The notes under the pieces are model-generated. The model worked only from the letters and a program-made list of their open reading frames with translations, made no database searches and was not told the origin of the DNA. The position numbers and the translations under genes are program-made. This document shows positions 10,818 to 22,186 of a DNA stretch of 64,000 nucleotides, piece after piece. Positions within the stretch are counted from its first letter, which is position 1; each line of letters begins with the position of its first letter. The DNA is from Hypoxylon rubiginosum (lineage: Eukaryota > Ascomycota > Sordariomycetes > Xylariales > Hypoxylaceae): assembly GCA_902806565.1 (NCBI GenBank), contig CADCXA010000037.1:1054001-1118000 (forward strand), in the 5' to 3' direction.

Positions 10818-11356
10818 TGCGCTGAAATCGTTGGATTTGGGTATTTAACAGTGTGTAATATTGATTCCCTATTCCGTAGAGTTGAACATAAAACTTCATT
10901 TCGTGTTCTTCTCGCAAGAGGCAAGACAAGTGACAAGATGACAAGATGACAAGATGGCTAGGAGACGCGCTTTTTCCTATTTTGACGCGTCTTAGAAAGT
11001 TATTCGTGTTAAGTGGTTTAATGGGTCATATTTTAGTGGGACCCAATGGCTGGTAGGTACCTGAGTACATATGTACGTACCTGCAGGACGAACCAAAGAT
11101 CTGGCCCCGTTTTAACATCTGCAGTAACAGGGGACCCCTTACACATAGCTTACATGTACATATGTACATAAAGAGGACCCTGTCAACTCAAATAAGCTAG
11201 GCCAAGCGTGATAAAGACGATAAGAGGTCTCTAGCTCCGATTCCCAGTATGTATTTATACAATACATCTCAACAAACTTCACCGCAGGTTCCCTAGTTCC
11301 ATTCCCTCCTAAGCTTCTTAAGTACATCGGTGTCGAATCAGTCCCTATAGGTCACG
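10818..11356. other. Divergent promoter region
   Basis: This lies between POL12 (leftward) and the Sec14-like gene (rightward). It holds a short run of GACAAGAT repeats near 10922-10955 and TA-type palindromes such as TACATGTACATATGTACAT near 11152. No coding sequence is supported. Confidence 0.5.
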
Positions 11357-12442
11357 ATGTCTTCTTCAAAGACAGCAGCACCAGTATCAGGAAGCGCGGA
11401 GCCTTCAATCCTCGAAGAGAAAAACGAGGTCGGTGTACTGAAGACACCGCTCCCGGCTCCTGCTCCAGGTAGTACCGCGCCCGAGAAGCCGGCCCTTACC
11501 GCCGATCAACAATCCAAGTATGACTGGCTTCTCAAACAAGCCAGGGGCTGGACTGAAGTTCAGGTTCACGCTGCTAAGGACAAGAACGGGCCCTTGACCG
11601 ATAATGAGAAGATGTGGCTCACGAGGGAGTGCCTGTTGAGATACCTGAGAGCTACTAAGTGGCATGAGAAGGAATCAGAGAAGCGCTTGCTAGAGACGCT
11701 AGCTTGGCGAAGGGAATACGGAGTGGAAGAATTAGCAGCAGATCACATCGGCCCTGAGAATGCAACTGGAAAGCAAATCCTACTGGGTTACGACAAGCAG
11801 TGCCGGCCGTGCCACTACCTCAATCCTGGGCGTCAGAACACGGACGTCTCCCCTCGACAAGTTCAGCACCTCGTCTTCATGCTCGAACGGGTCATCGAAC
11901 TTATGCCAGCTCAGCAAGAAACCCTAAGCCTCCTCATTAACTTCAAGACGAGCAAGAATCGTTCGAATACTGCCCCTGGCATTGGTCAAGGTCGCGAGGT
12001 GTTGCATATTCTTCAGACTCATTACCCCGAGAGGCTGGGTCGGGCAATGATCATCAACGGTAAACTGCCATTCCTAGTGGCAGATCGTCTTCGGCTTGGC
12101 TAACGGGAAACTGCAGTTCCATGGGTTGTATGGGGATTCTTCAAGCTAATTACGCCTTTCATCGACCCCCTGACGAGGGAGAAGCTAAAGTTCAACGAAG
12201 ACATGACTCAATATGTACCAAAAGAGCAGCTGTGGACAGAATACACAGGTGGTCAACTGCAATTTGAGTATGACCATGATGTCTATTGGCCCGCACTGCA
12301 GAGTCTTTGCGCACAGAAGCGCGCGGAGCAGGTGCAGAGATGGGAAGCCGGAGGCAAACAGGTTGGCGAGAAGGAGAATTATCTCAAAGGCCACGATACC
12401 CAAGGAGTAGCGCTGCCGTCTACGTCCTCCGCCGAAAGTTGA
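11357..12442 (+). CDS. CRAL-TRIO phosphatidylinositol transfer protein, Pdr16/Sfh3-like
   Basis: Sec14-like lipid-exchange protein of about 342 residues. Members bind phosphatidylinositol and sterol or other ligands at ER, lipid-droplet or plasma-membrane contacts. Exon 1 is 11357..12059; a 57-bp intron (12060..12116, GTAAAC...GGCTAACGGGAAACTGCAG) joins to exon 2 (12117..12442). The N-terminal CRAL-TRIO-N region is seen as TRECLLRYLRATKWHEKESEKRL. The lipid-binding domain shows GKQILLGYDKQCRPCHYLNPGRQNT, HLVFMLERVIELMP, LSLLINFK and the gate-helix block RAMIINVPWVVWGFFKLITPF, formed across the splice junction (12059/12117). The unspliced frame stops at 12103. LNPGRQNT favours the Pdr16/Sfh3 branch over Sec14 proper. 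The subfamily is less certain than the fold. Confidence 0.9.
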
Positions 12443-13026
12443 AACAAATGTTTAAGATAGAACCGTAGCCTAGATAAATCACTTGACCGCCGAACCTAGG
12501 AACTAAGCATCGGCCGACTATCCTAAGGGTTTGCGTATAGATTGTATAAAGAGGGATGGATTCTACACCGATAGATAGTCATAGAGATCTTAGAGATCCT
12601 AAAGCCAACCGGCAAAATTAACTATGATTCTTATGATTTTCTTATGATTAGAACAGAATATATCTTTCTGACTAATATATTGTAAATTCAAAGCTCTTAC
12701 TACCTTCAACGTTATGTAGATATTTACATGTAGGTAGTAGGTAAAATTATATATACCAAGAAACTATACTATACTCTGTAGGGGTGTAGTTAAGGAGAAG
12801 GAAGTCACCTAAATTTGAAGCCCCACAATTACGGGAGAGCACGTAAGAACACTAGGTAAGAACGCTGGATTCCACCACTCGCAAATGTCAAACCATGATT
12901 ACCTCACTACGATAACAATGAGAAAGGCCGAGATCTAGCAATAACGAGCTCAGAACCACACACTCGATCGATAAACCCACGTCGCATACATCGAAACCCT
13001 CCAGTACAACACGCCCAAAAGGAGTA
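12443..13026. other. Intergenic, no supported gene
   Basis: AT-rich sequence between two codirectional genes; palindromes of the TACATGTA type near 12726. No exon-like open stretch. Confidence 0.5.
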
Positions 13027-13796
13027 ATGTCCAGTCTTCAGCCCGTAAAGGGCAGCAGCAAAGATCAGCCGGGGCTACGCTACCCGACCAGCGGCAAGAC
13101 AATTTACCACCGGCCGTTGAACCGGTCCAAGGCTTCCGAGCTCAGCGGCGCTAGTTTTGCCTACCTGTTCTCTGAGATGGTAGGCTACGCGTCGAAGAAG
13201 ATAGAGAGCATTCAAGATCTAGAAAAGCGGTAAGTGTGAAGCAGGATTTGTAGTTTATCAAGCGCACACAGCCCGAGGGCTCTCATTCATTCGCAACCCA
13301 CAAAGCTAGCTCTAGATGCTAATGCGACCGCTTTCGCCAAACCAGACTCAACGTGCAGGGCCATCCCATCGGCCTGAAGCTTCTCGACCTACTCCTCTAC
13401 CGCGAACCACCACGCTCCCAGACGCGGCCCTTGAACATCATCACGCTCCTCCACTTCATCAAGATCAACGTGTGGCAACACCTGTTCGGGCGAGCAGCCG
13501 ACGGGCTCGAGAAGTCGTCGGATCCCAGCAAACCCGACGAGTACATGATCATCGACAACGAACCCCTGGTCAACCGGTACATCAGCGTGCCCAGGGACAT
13601 GAGCCAGCTCAACTGTGCCGCCTACGTCGCCGGCATCATCGAGGGCGTGTGCGACGGCTCGGCATTTCCGGCCAGGGTTACGGCGCATAGCGTAGGAAAG
13701 CAGGAGGAGGGTGAGATGTGGCCCGGTCGGACGGTTTTCTTGGTCAAATTCGCACCCGAAGTTATGGAGAGGGAAGGCTATCTGGGCAAGGGATAG
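13027..13796 (+). CDS. TRS31: TRAPP complex subunit Trs31 (TRAPPC5)
   Basis: Core subunit of the TRAPP tethering complexes, which act as exchange factor for Ypt1/Rab1 in ER-Golgi traffic. Exon 1 is 13027..13229; a 116-bp intron (13230..13345, GTAAGT...GCTAATGCG...CCAG) joins to exon 2 (13346..13796). The product is about 217 residues, close to the compact family size. Family blocks are IYHRPLNRSKASELSGASFAYLFSEMV in exon 1, LEKR-LNVQGHPIGLKLLDLL across the junction, ITLLHFIKINVWQHLFGRAADGLEKSSD, and the end DMSQLNCAAYVAGIIEGVCDGSAFPARVTAH...FLVKFAPEVMERE. GC content rises sharply in exon 2, and frames on the opposite strand are shadows of it. The call is firm. Confidence 0.93.
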
Positions 13797-14118
13797 AACA
13801 TTGCCGTTATTCGGGATGAAGAGTTAAGGTATGGCTATTCAGGGCATTGCATGGCGTTCCGGTTGGTCAAGGAGTTCGGATAGATTCAGTTACATAAGGG
13901 CACGATATCACGGAATAGGAGCGAGAGGTTCGCTTTTGTCGAGACATGCTTCAAATTAACGATGCCCTATCTCGAAACAAGAAGAGAAAAAACAGCAGCG
14001 TTACGCCGATTCGCCCCCCATTGAGACCGATTTCCACGCATAAATCTCCATGAGCCTGCTCTACCGCCAGCCCAATGATGAAAATCAAGTCGTGTTATCT
14101 CATAAGCATCCCCACGCT
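13797..14118. other. Convergent 3' intergenic region
   Basis: A 322-bp stretch between the stop codons of TRS31 and the next, convergent gene. Nothing coding is visible. Confidence 0.5.
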
Positions 14119-14656
14119 TCATCGAGGTAGGCCCTTATACCCTTTAGGAAGCGGTCGGGCTCCGAATCTCCCGCCTCCGCTCGCCTCGCCAGCCTTGCTC
14201 GAGGCGGGCCCTTTGCCCATGAGCTCGCCCAGGCCCAGGTCCTTCCAGACGGGATCCTTGCTCCGCTGGGTGGCCTTCTGGATGCCGAACGCGGCGTGCT
14301 GGTCAGGCACGACGTCATCTTCGTCTTCCGGGTTGATGGGCTGGTACTGCGGCGGCACGTAGATCTCGTCGTCCGGCAGCTTGTCCTTGCAGAAGTCCTC
14401 GAACATGTCGGCGTCGCGAGGGTGCTGCATGTGCGCGTACGTATAGCAGCCGTCCTTGTTCTGAAGGCGAAAGTTAGCGAGCCAATCATCAGCTAGCGAT
14501 TAGGAAGGCATGTAGCTATACCATTGTGGCGGGTCGATGCAATATCTGTGCAACTTCTTTGGGCCTGTAATAATTCGGTATGCTCGAGATGTATAGACGG
14601 TCGCCCTGGAATGGGGACGAGAAGCTATAATCAGGCATATGCCAGTATGCGTACAT
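14119..14656 (-). CDS. Conserved-looking small protein of unknown function
   Basis: A 158-residue protein in two exons: 14656..14522 (45 codons) and 14460..14119, with a 61-bp intron (14521..14461, GTATAG...GCTAACTTTCGCCTTCAG). Exon 1 gives an aromatic-rich start (MYAYWHMPDYSFSSPFQGDR, then LYISSIPNYYRPKEVAQ). Exon 2 gives NKDGCYTYAHMQHPRDADMF, EDFCKDKLPDDEIYVPPQY and a Gly/Lys-rich end with KDPVWKDLGLGELMGKGPA. There is no signal peptide and no membrane segment, and only two cysteines (in DGC and FCK). The start could also be the ATG six codons later. I do not recognise the family; the compositional quality and clean junction argue for a real gene. It could be a small mitochondrial or complex-associated protein, but nothing in the sequence proves it. 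Confidence 0.65.
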
Positions 14657-15634
14657 AGATACCTCCTAGCGTTAAAAGAAAGATCCATTAAGTGCACATG
14701 TGTGGGGTAATGTCATTCCCCGCAGGCTGGTAAAGACTGGAGGTTTCTGTACCTAGGTACATAATATTGCCCCTTTTCTTTTATAGATGTCGGTAGCACA
14801 ACGATTCGGACATGATGTATCTTGAAGACATCGAATGGGCGTTGATGCTACCTATCAATCCATTGCCATCTATCATTGCACTGACTAGGCAAATCGGTTT
14901 CCTATCGATACTATTGGGTAGAACACGTTCTATCCCAAGTGTTTTGTTCTAGGTTATGAAATGCCTTAGGTAGATACTCTTAATAGTCCTTGCTTTACAA
15001 CCTACTCGTTAACATATCTACCTAGGTAGCTATCGCGATATACCAGCCAGGAAAGCAAGTTATCGGTTGTACCAATCGGCTAGCACGACTCCTATGATGC
15101 TCATCTTACGAGTGTGTCACGGTATCACATCTGGTCGGATATTAGGGGTTATTGCCATGTTGTACAAGTTTCAAACGAATAGGTTCCACGAATGAATTCC
15201 GCTCTTGAAGTATTCGGAGAGATATCGCTCTGAGACATCCTTTCCTCCTGTTCTGGCGGCCTACTTGGGTCTAGGTTTGCTTCCATTGATGCTGGATAAC
15301 TGGTAGCCCGTCTCTACCTATTCTCGGAGTTCGTCTGGATATCTGGCCCAAGACTTCAAGTTACAGTAGGGAGTAAACTGTAGTAAGACACCGATTTGAT
15401 ACTACACTGAACCATGTCGTTGCAAATGCTTAGGTAGGATCCCAACCAGAAGATGAGCTTGATTGTATTTCGTCGTGTACCTATTGCTGCCGTGATAGGG
15501 CTTGAGTCTCTCCTTTCTTGCATGGGTACATTAGGCAGACTACGACCAAGGATTTGAAGAAGCCATGCCTAGAACTAAGTACAAGTTATTCATTCCCAGG
15601 CCGAGAATCTCAGATCCATCCTGTCCCCCAATCA
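14657..15634. other. Intergenic, no supported gene
   Basis: AT-rich sequence with TACCTAGGTA at 14750-14759 and 15019-15028. Frames on the plus strand at the right end are antisense to the secreted-protein gene that follows. Confidence 0.5.
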
Positions 15635-16180
15635 TCAATGGAGATAGATGCCAGCTCCCTTGTTTCTGTCCATGTACCATCCTCGGACTCCCTTGGCGAT
15701 ACATTCGGTCAGTACGGTTTCGCTCATGTACTGAGCAGCTTCCGACGGGGAGATGGTAGAAGTACCGTCGAGTTGAGGGCAAACAGATGCAGTGCAGTTG
15801 CCCGACACGGAGTGGACGCAACCGATGCTGAACAGGAGTGTGATGTCTTCCTGCCTGGCCTGGCTCAGCTTGATTGCCGCACTGCAGTCTTCGACGGAGG
15901 GAGCTGGTCCCTAGATCGTATATGTATTAGTAAAATGGCTTCCAGTGTCTGGGCAGGGAGTATTACTTACAAATTCGGCAGTGGGGGGATCATGGCAGCC
16001 GTGGACTGAATCGTCGCGTTTCTCTAAATGTTTGATAGTAGACATGGCGGCCTCCTGCATGTTATCAAATGAGTCGGTAGAGACTTGCGCGCGCTCTGCA
16101 GGTAGGAAGGGTGTGGCGCCGGCCAGGTCGAGAAGCCCGGTCAAAATGACCGCTGACACGGCCATTCGCACAAGAAACAT
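15635..16180 (-). CDS. Small secreted six-cysteine protein A with Kex2-type propeptide
   Basis: A 161-residue predicted secreted protein. Exon 1 is 16180..15971; a 60-bp intron (15970..15911, GTAAGT...TACTAATACA...CTAG) joins to exon 2 (15910..15635). A signal peptide (MFLVRMAVSAVILTGLLDLAGA) is followed by a pro-segment ending LEKR (residue 55), a Kex2-type site. The mature part is 106 residues with cysteines spaced 16, 21, 7, 4 and 25 apart (HGC, EDC, IGC, GNC, SVC, TEC) and an end IAKGVRG...GAGIYLH. It is a paralogue of the gene at 17441-17982, with the same mature length, central Cys spacing and intron placed between Cys1 and Cys2. Candidate effector or secreted signal; no known domain is assigned. 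A G-quadruplex-type tract lies 107 bp upstream of the start. Confidence 0.82.
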
Positions 16181-16286
16181 GATTTGTTGTCGTCGTGTGT
16201 ATACGATATGGGACGAATGGGTGTGCGTAAAGGATGACGATGCTCTGATGAGAAGGATGCGCCGGTGGAGTGTAAGATCTTGGTCC

Positions 16287-16316
16287 GGGTCTGGGGTCTG
16301 GGGTCTGGGGTCTGGG
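16287..16316 (+). other. G-quadruplex-forming tract upstream of secreted protein A
   Basis: Five runs of three or four G separated by TCT loops (repeat unit GGGTCTG). It lies on the strand opposite to the coding strand of the gene at 15635-16180, about 107 bp upstream of its start codon, so in the promoter or 5' UTR. The pattern is seen directly; folding is inferred. Confidence 0.7.
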
Positions 16317-17440
16317 CGTGGATGCGAGAAAATGATGGATTTATTCTGCTTATCTTCGCCGAATGTTTCCTCAATATTTTAGTGCGACGTTAAATATTGC
16401 AAAGGTCCGTTACAAGGAAATAGCGAATGGCATGCGTGTCCCGAGAAAGGGGGAAGGGGGAAGGAGCTACCCAAGAAACGACGTAATGTCGAATTTTATG
16501 TGAATTTCAATACTGTTATGATACTTGCCCCGTGACAAGTAAACACTGACACAGTACTGCCCATGACAAGGTAGCATAGTACCTTTCGTACCTGGACAAC
16601 CTTGGAAAAGGGGTGACACATACAGTACCTGATAATAGCTGCTCGTTCGGAGGTAGATATACAGGATGTTTATGATGTTCAGAGCAAATACACAATCTCA
16701 TCGCATGAACATGTACCTCTACAGAGATGTACAGAAATACGAACTCTGCATGTTACCAAAGGCATTCTCCATGCCAATACCCTCGCCATTGTCCTACCTA
16801 AGTACCTATGTCTGCAATGAATATACCAAACTTCTAGATTGGCAAGTTGCTGGGTCACTAGGCGATATACCAGTATTTCCTTGACAATGTCAAATGGACC
16901 TTCAAGGTCTACTAGGTATGAAAAAGGTGACAAATTAAAACATCAGTAAGTAAAGGTGAAAGAGATACGCCCTATATTCCGTCTGATACCCCTATTGTTG
17001 TATCGTGACATGTTTGTATCATGAGTCACATGTACGCAGTGAAGCACAGTCATGGTACCTTGAAGATATCACTACCAAGGTATCATCGGATGATTATGCA
17101 TCTCAAATGAATTGACTACTGGCTCGATGAAGTCTAACAGCTGGGTTTATTAGCTTCACAGTTTTGATGACGGGCATGCTCTGTTAATAATGCAAGGAAT
17201 CATTTCATTGTGAGCTTCGACTTGTAGTTGAGTTCAACACCGAGCTAGGGCATCAAAGCAAAATGTGTAAGTACATGAGTGAAAGAACGCGTCCATTTCC
17301 ACGAAACCGTGACCTTGTTTAGTCTCTACCACAATCTCTCGCCCGAGCTACATGCAACGCCACCATTATGTCCCTGCAGCCGCACCACTGCACATCCTGT
17401 TATTATGTAGCGTTGTTCCCCCTTGTCGTGCACTCTAGCA
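16317..17440. other. Intergenic between the two secreted-protein paralogues
   Basis: About 1.1 kb of AT-rich sequence. I found no third copy or relic of the six-cysteine family and no other coding signal. Confidence 0.5.
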
Positions 17441-17982
17441 CTAAGATACCCACAGTCGGTAGGTTCCCGAGTGACTGTTGATGTTGGGGTGGTCGGCAAG
17501 GACGCCTTCCTGCCCTTTACCGATACAGCCGTCGAGCAAGGGGCTGGCAATGTAAGTGGCCAACCACGTCGCAGTTCGATTGACAGGTCTGCTGATGTAG
17601 GGCTGGGCACAGAGTCGAACCTTGCAGGTTCCCTTGTCCCAGACAGCGCAGACGTTGGCGAAGAGGGTGAAGTTCTGCTGCGCATCGGCTCGGATGGTGT
17701 CAATGATACCCTGGCAGTCCGAGAGGGAAGTGTTGGTGGACTATGGTAATGACAAGTTAGCTATATCAGTGACACTAGAATAAAAGAAACCCCCAGAGGG
17801 AGCAAGGAGGTGTCAGTCTTAGAACATACGCCGTAGCAAGAGAATGCATCTCGCTTCTGAAGAACAGGTGAAGTTGCAGATGCAACGACAGGCAGACCCG
17901 GGGATTGGTTGGTATCCATTGCCGTAGCCACGCCTAGCCAGCTACCCAAGGCCCAACCAGCGAAGACAGTGCTGTACTTCAT
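17441..17982 (-). CDS. Small secreted six-cysteine protein B with Kex2-type propeptide
   Basis: A 150-residue predicted secreted protein. Exon 1 is 17982..17830; an 89-bp intron (17829..17741, GTATGT...GCTAACTTGTCATTACCATAG) joins to exon 2 (17740..17441). A signal peptide (MKYSTVFAGWALGSWLGVATA) and short pro-segment end at LQKR (residue 44). The mature part is 106 residues with cysteines spaced 10, 21, 7, 4 and 27 apart (FSC, SDC, NVC, GTC, RLC, DGC). Exon 2 reads STNTSLSDCQGIIDTIRADA and ends LLDGCIGKGQEG...SGTYRLWVS. Two N-glycosylation sequons are visible (NTS, NFT), and NRT is a third. It matches protein A in mature length, Cys2-Cys5 spacing and intron location despite low identity. Function unknown; candidate apoplastic effector or self-signalling protein. 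Confidence 0.82.
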
Positions 17983-20900
17983 GATGACTAGGTGAAGAGG
18001 TTTGACTAAATAGTAGTAACTGTAGGAATGGTTCTTGATAGTCCTACTGCGTACCCAGCGTATGTTTGTTGTTGGCTAGTGTTGTATTGTATGGGTGGGT
18101 GACTGGAGAGATGAAGAGATGAAAAAGTCGAGAGAAATAAAAAAAGGTGGGATAAAGTAGGTAACAAGGCAGTTACCTCGACGACGAGCAATCAGACACT
18201 CACACTCAGATCCGAGGAAGGAAACAGCACGGCAAGGTAAGAACGCTCTGTCTACCTAGGTAACTACGTACATAAGGTAGGTATGTGTGTATTTACGTGA
18301 GGCAAGCACGAACAACAGTGTACATACCTTCCAAAGACCCGCCTCCAGTACAAGCCTTCCAGGTTCAGTACAACGCATCATCTACATGTACCTAATGCAT
18401 GAGGTATATACATAGCTATGTAGGTATGCATCCATGTTACGTATGACAGGAACGTATAGGAAGATGTTAGATAGATATCAGGTAGTCCTCCGTATTCCGG
18501 GAGATGAACATCCTTTACCTTAGCAATCTCGTGCTCTGCATCACAGCACGTATCTTCCAAACAGCAAAACACCGGTAGAGGGGCGGCTATTCACAGCTTT
18601 CCAGATATTTGGGTTTCACTATGATATACCCATGGTGTACTTTGGCTTGTCCTATAGAGGTATTTCATATCATGGGTTTGACTTGAGAATCCTGAGCTGT
18701 CAGGTCAAAATATTAGCCAGCAGCCAGAATGAATAGCGGGTATCTATAAACTTACATACATAAGATAGATTATATCCTCTGTTTACAGAAAGGCGTACGG
18801 TTCTTGTCATCCCATACTGTCGGCTATTGCCAAGGGTTCACCACTACCCGATGGCTGTGCTTGTCACTTGCTATGAGCTCAGGTCGGACATGTTCAACTC
18901 TGCGGAAAATCCTATAAATCATTTTGGCGTGTATGCTTTATGCTATAGCTGTCCAATGCTTCCCAGTTATCCAGTGTAGGTATCCTGGAATGGGAAATGT
19001 CCCTTCACATAGTAATCTCCCTTGGTACCTGGGTAGCTTATGATCGAATTTTCCTCAATCAGTTCCCCATCATATAGAGGTAGGCGACGACTAACGATAG
19101 ATATATATCATTAAGCGATCAATTCACCCATGTGACGAATACTTCCAATAAGTAAATGAGGAGGCTGAAATATAGAAATATTGGCGAACCCTGAGATGAG
19201 GAGACGAGGTGTGAATATACCTGCATCTAGGCGGGATCTGTAAGATCTCAGATTGGATATATCCACCTTGGGGACTTGGTTGGATTAGAGCCAAGTATTT
19301 CTCGAGCTATCACGATTGGGTCCTTTGAACAGTGTCAGTTATTTTCTTATAAAAGGGAAGGTCTGCCATAGCAAAGATTATGGGAGACAACCAATTCATT
19401 ACAAGCAAAACGGAGCGTCGTCAATTGACGCTTCTCATGAACCGAGAGTTCATACGCGGATAAGATTGACAGGGGCAAAGTAAATATGTACTTCCGTCAT
19501 TTATTAGGGACGGGGACAGGTGGGGAAAAGCTCATGCTCAAGCTTATTAGCGAACACTTAGCTCAAGAGCCTATTCCCAAGGTTAACAGCCAGGTATTTA
19601 TTAAAGAATCTAGTTGACACAAAGAGAAAGATATATATTTAACACTTACATACATGTTCCTTTTGTTTTAAAATTTTCAATTTTCAATTTTTGTAAGGTA
19701 AAGTTTTCCCACTTCCTCTCAATCGTTTCAAGCTTCTCTTTTGGTCCGTCGGTCTGTTGGTCAATTATGCAGTGGAGTGGTCGGAAATACCCGTTGTACC
19801 TACATACACGTGTAGCGCCATCCCATTGCGACGTCTATGCCTGTTTATTGGGTAGGTGCTGAGATCTGAGGCTAGGAAGATGATCCTTCATGCGAGATCA
19901 GCCGTTCCATTACAGAACCTTTACACGACTCCTTGGTGCAATATTATCCATCTTCTCTTGCTATCTTGCAGACAGGGACAGCATCAATGTAGCATGTAGC
20001 ATCGCTCCGTAGCGAGTTGTGGTAGCGCTGTCTGTAAAGGGGAAACTAAATAGACCGCAGGATACGAAATATTCCGTAGTACCTACATAATTTTTGATAG
20101 TAAGCATCCAAAGGGCCGCCGCCAAGATTTCTATAAAAGGGCCGTAGAGGCCTAGATTTCCGGGCTAGCTAAACTCGGATTCGATAAGTCGTTTATATTG
20201 TAGTGTGTATTCCGATCAAGCTTCTACATACATGAAAAAGGAGACCTCGGGAGCTAATGCTACATACATGTATAGATCAGCTTGACAATAATCAGCTTGA
20301 GAATGATCCGCATTACCTATGCACCTCCTATATATGATCTGCCTTAGGTAGTCCGCGCAAGTCCTGCATAGTATTCAGTACTAGGTACATATTCCTCTAT
20401 ACGCGGACTTTATCAAACTTTAGCGTATTCTGTGGACGGTTTGACGAAACTGATGTCTTGCATTTGCAGACCAAACAAAGTAAAATATCTATGTGGAGGG
20501 AAATCTTTGATAAATTCAGTTTTAGTTTTTTTTGGGCGCCCTCTCTGGCGGGTATAAGCGTCTGACCCACATCTCCAGCTTTTAGTCCGTACAGGCAGAC
20601 AGGCAGACAGGCAGACATGCAGACATGATGCCATTATTGGTCCAGTACGTACCTACATGTAAGTAGTGGGGCCAACTTACCTCATAGTAGCAACATGCTA
20701 TCCGCCCTGGTAGCACCCTAGCACCCCAGCACCCATGGGCTATGGGCCATGCAACCTGGCAACCCTTGTCTCCCCCCTATTTTTGATTGATTCCAACGCT
20801 CTCAGACCTCCTTACGGTTTAGACCCTCTAAGCTCTAAGCGGTAAATGTACGAACCTTCTCCGTGCAGCACTACTAGAACTCGCATCCGCCAAAACACCC

Positions 20901-21712
20901 AGACACCTGCATGGCTTGCAGCCACACTTCAACGGTCCACAATCGACGGCTGGTTATCTTGTACCTTCAGGGCCTGGAACACTTTCGTTCCTCCATCTGT
21001 TCCTTCATTCTTTCTATCACGACCATCCGTCGATAAGACGTCCGCTCGTTCATTTTCCATTTTTCCTCGCTGCGGTAGTGCCTGTCGTACGCACCTCTAC
21101 ACCAACACAGCATAGGATACTTAGTCTTTAGTCTTTCTCTTCGGTACTATTCGATTCACTCCTTCTTTTCGACTTGGACTTGGAATTGGACTTGGACACT
21201 ACTTGAGTCAATCGCATTGATCTATCTCGACATCTTGAAGCGCCGACCTGAAGCCAAGCACCACTCCTAACCCGCATACCACAAGTATCTACCACAAGTA
21301 TCACAAGCCGGGAACACAGCAAACCCTTAGTCACACACGAGTCGGGCGTATCGCAAGAGCAAACCTTAACCAAGGTGCCTTACAACCACGCCAACTCGTC
21401 ATCTTTCACCTTGAGCTGGCTCCTGACAAGTGTCGCCTCCCCTCTTGTATCTTCTAGTACGTTACTCTAATGTTTGCTACCACCTGGACGGTATTTCAAT
21501 TCGATTTGATCTAGGTAGTATTGACAACTGCTTCTAGTATACTACTTTCTACGGCGACCAACATCAACCACCTCGTTTCAAACTTCTACCCCGTGCCTTA
21601 CCCTCTCAATAGACCCGATCCCGACAAGAACGGCGACGTATATATTTTAAGCGTCTCCTCACTTTCGATACCATCGACGCACCTCGACTTGCCGTCTCCG
21701 CATCCTTAAGCA
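17983..21712. other. Gene-poor 3.7-kb region
   Basis: I see no supported gene. It contains TACCTAGGTA at 18253-18262, an 8-bp tandem repeat (ACAGGCAG) at 20591-20622, and a pyrimidine-rich stretch from about 20850 to 21712. That last stretch is probably the promoter and long 5' leader of the gene at 21713. A roughly 60-codon open stretch near 18790-18980 has no start codon at its beginning and no recognisable motif. Confidence 0.5.
20591..20626 (+). repeat. 8-bp minisatellite (ACAGGCAG)n
   Basis: Three perfect copies of ACAGGCAG followed by ACATGCAG and a further partial unit. Open frames read through it on the minus strand are repeat translations. Confidence 0.85.
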
Positions 21713-22186
21713 ATGGCTTCTATCAGAGTGGACGAGAAGGCCTCTAAGCCTGGTCAATTGACCGTCACTACTGAACTTCTTCAGCCTACCCACAGCCACG
21801 AGCGAAGCCCGGAAACAAGCATGGAGATTCGCCGAAATTCCAGCGTGTCGACGCCCTACTCCGCATCCGCTCCCAACGGATTCGACACTGATATCGAGGC
21901 CATGATGCCAGTCAAGTCCTCTGAGCATCTCAACAAGACTACGACTGGCAACAATAAACCCAAATCAGACTGCCCTGTCTGGCCCGGCCAGGACCATTGG
22001 CGGCGAAAGGCACGAGCCGCCAAGATCAACAACAGGTCTTGCCAGTGCATGGCCCGCCTCAGCAGACGGAATAGAATCATTGCTAAAATCCTCATCGTAT
22101 TCCTGATTGTTGGTATCGCCGTTGGTGTCGGCTTTGGTATCAGCAAGCCACTTGGCGCAGGCATTTGGCAACCTAATAACAATTGA
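21713..22186 (+). CDS. Small single-pass membrane protein, unknown function
   Basis: Intronless 157-residue protein. Residues 1-115 are hydrophilic and Ser/Thr/Lys-rich, with SDCPVWPGQDHWRRKARAAK, then KINNRSCQCMARLSRRNR. One strong membrane segment follows (IIAKILIVFLIVGIAVGVGFGIS, about 120-142) and a short tail KPLGAGIWQPNNN. The positive residues just before the membrane segment predict a cytosolic N terminus, so a tail-anchored or single-pass topology. The start has a good context (agcaATGgc). The leader upstream is long and pyrimidine-rich. Similar-looking fungal proteins exist in my memory without a function, so I leave it unnamed. Confidence 0.72.
   Translation: MASIRVDEKASKPGQLTVTTELLQPTHSHERSPETSMEIRRNSSVSTPYSASAPNGFDTDIEAMMPVKSSEHLNKTTTGNNKPKSDCPVWPGQDHWRRKARAAKINNRSCQCMARLSRRNRIIAKILIVFLIVGIAVGVGFGISKPLGAGIWQPNNN

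Noticed and set aside
15518..16009. 163-codon plus-strand frame across secreted protein A
   Set aside because: It runs antisense through both exons and the intron of a gene with signal peptide, Kex2-type site and conserved cysteines.
15635..17982. Assignment of the six-cysteine pair to the Ecp2/Hce2 effector family
   Set aside because: There is a loose resemblance (DC...GTC pattern, internal Trp/Ile repeats), but cysteine number and spacing do not clearly fit, so I left them unnamed.
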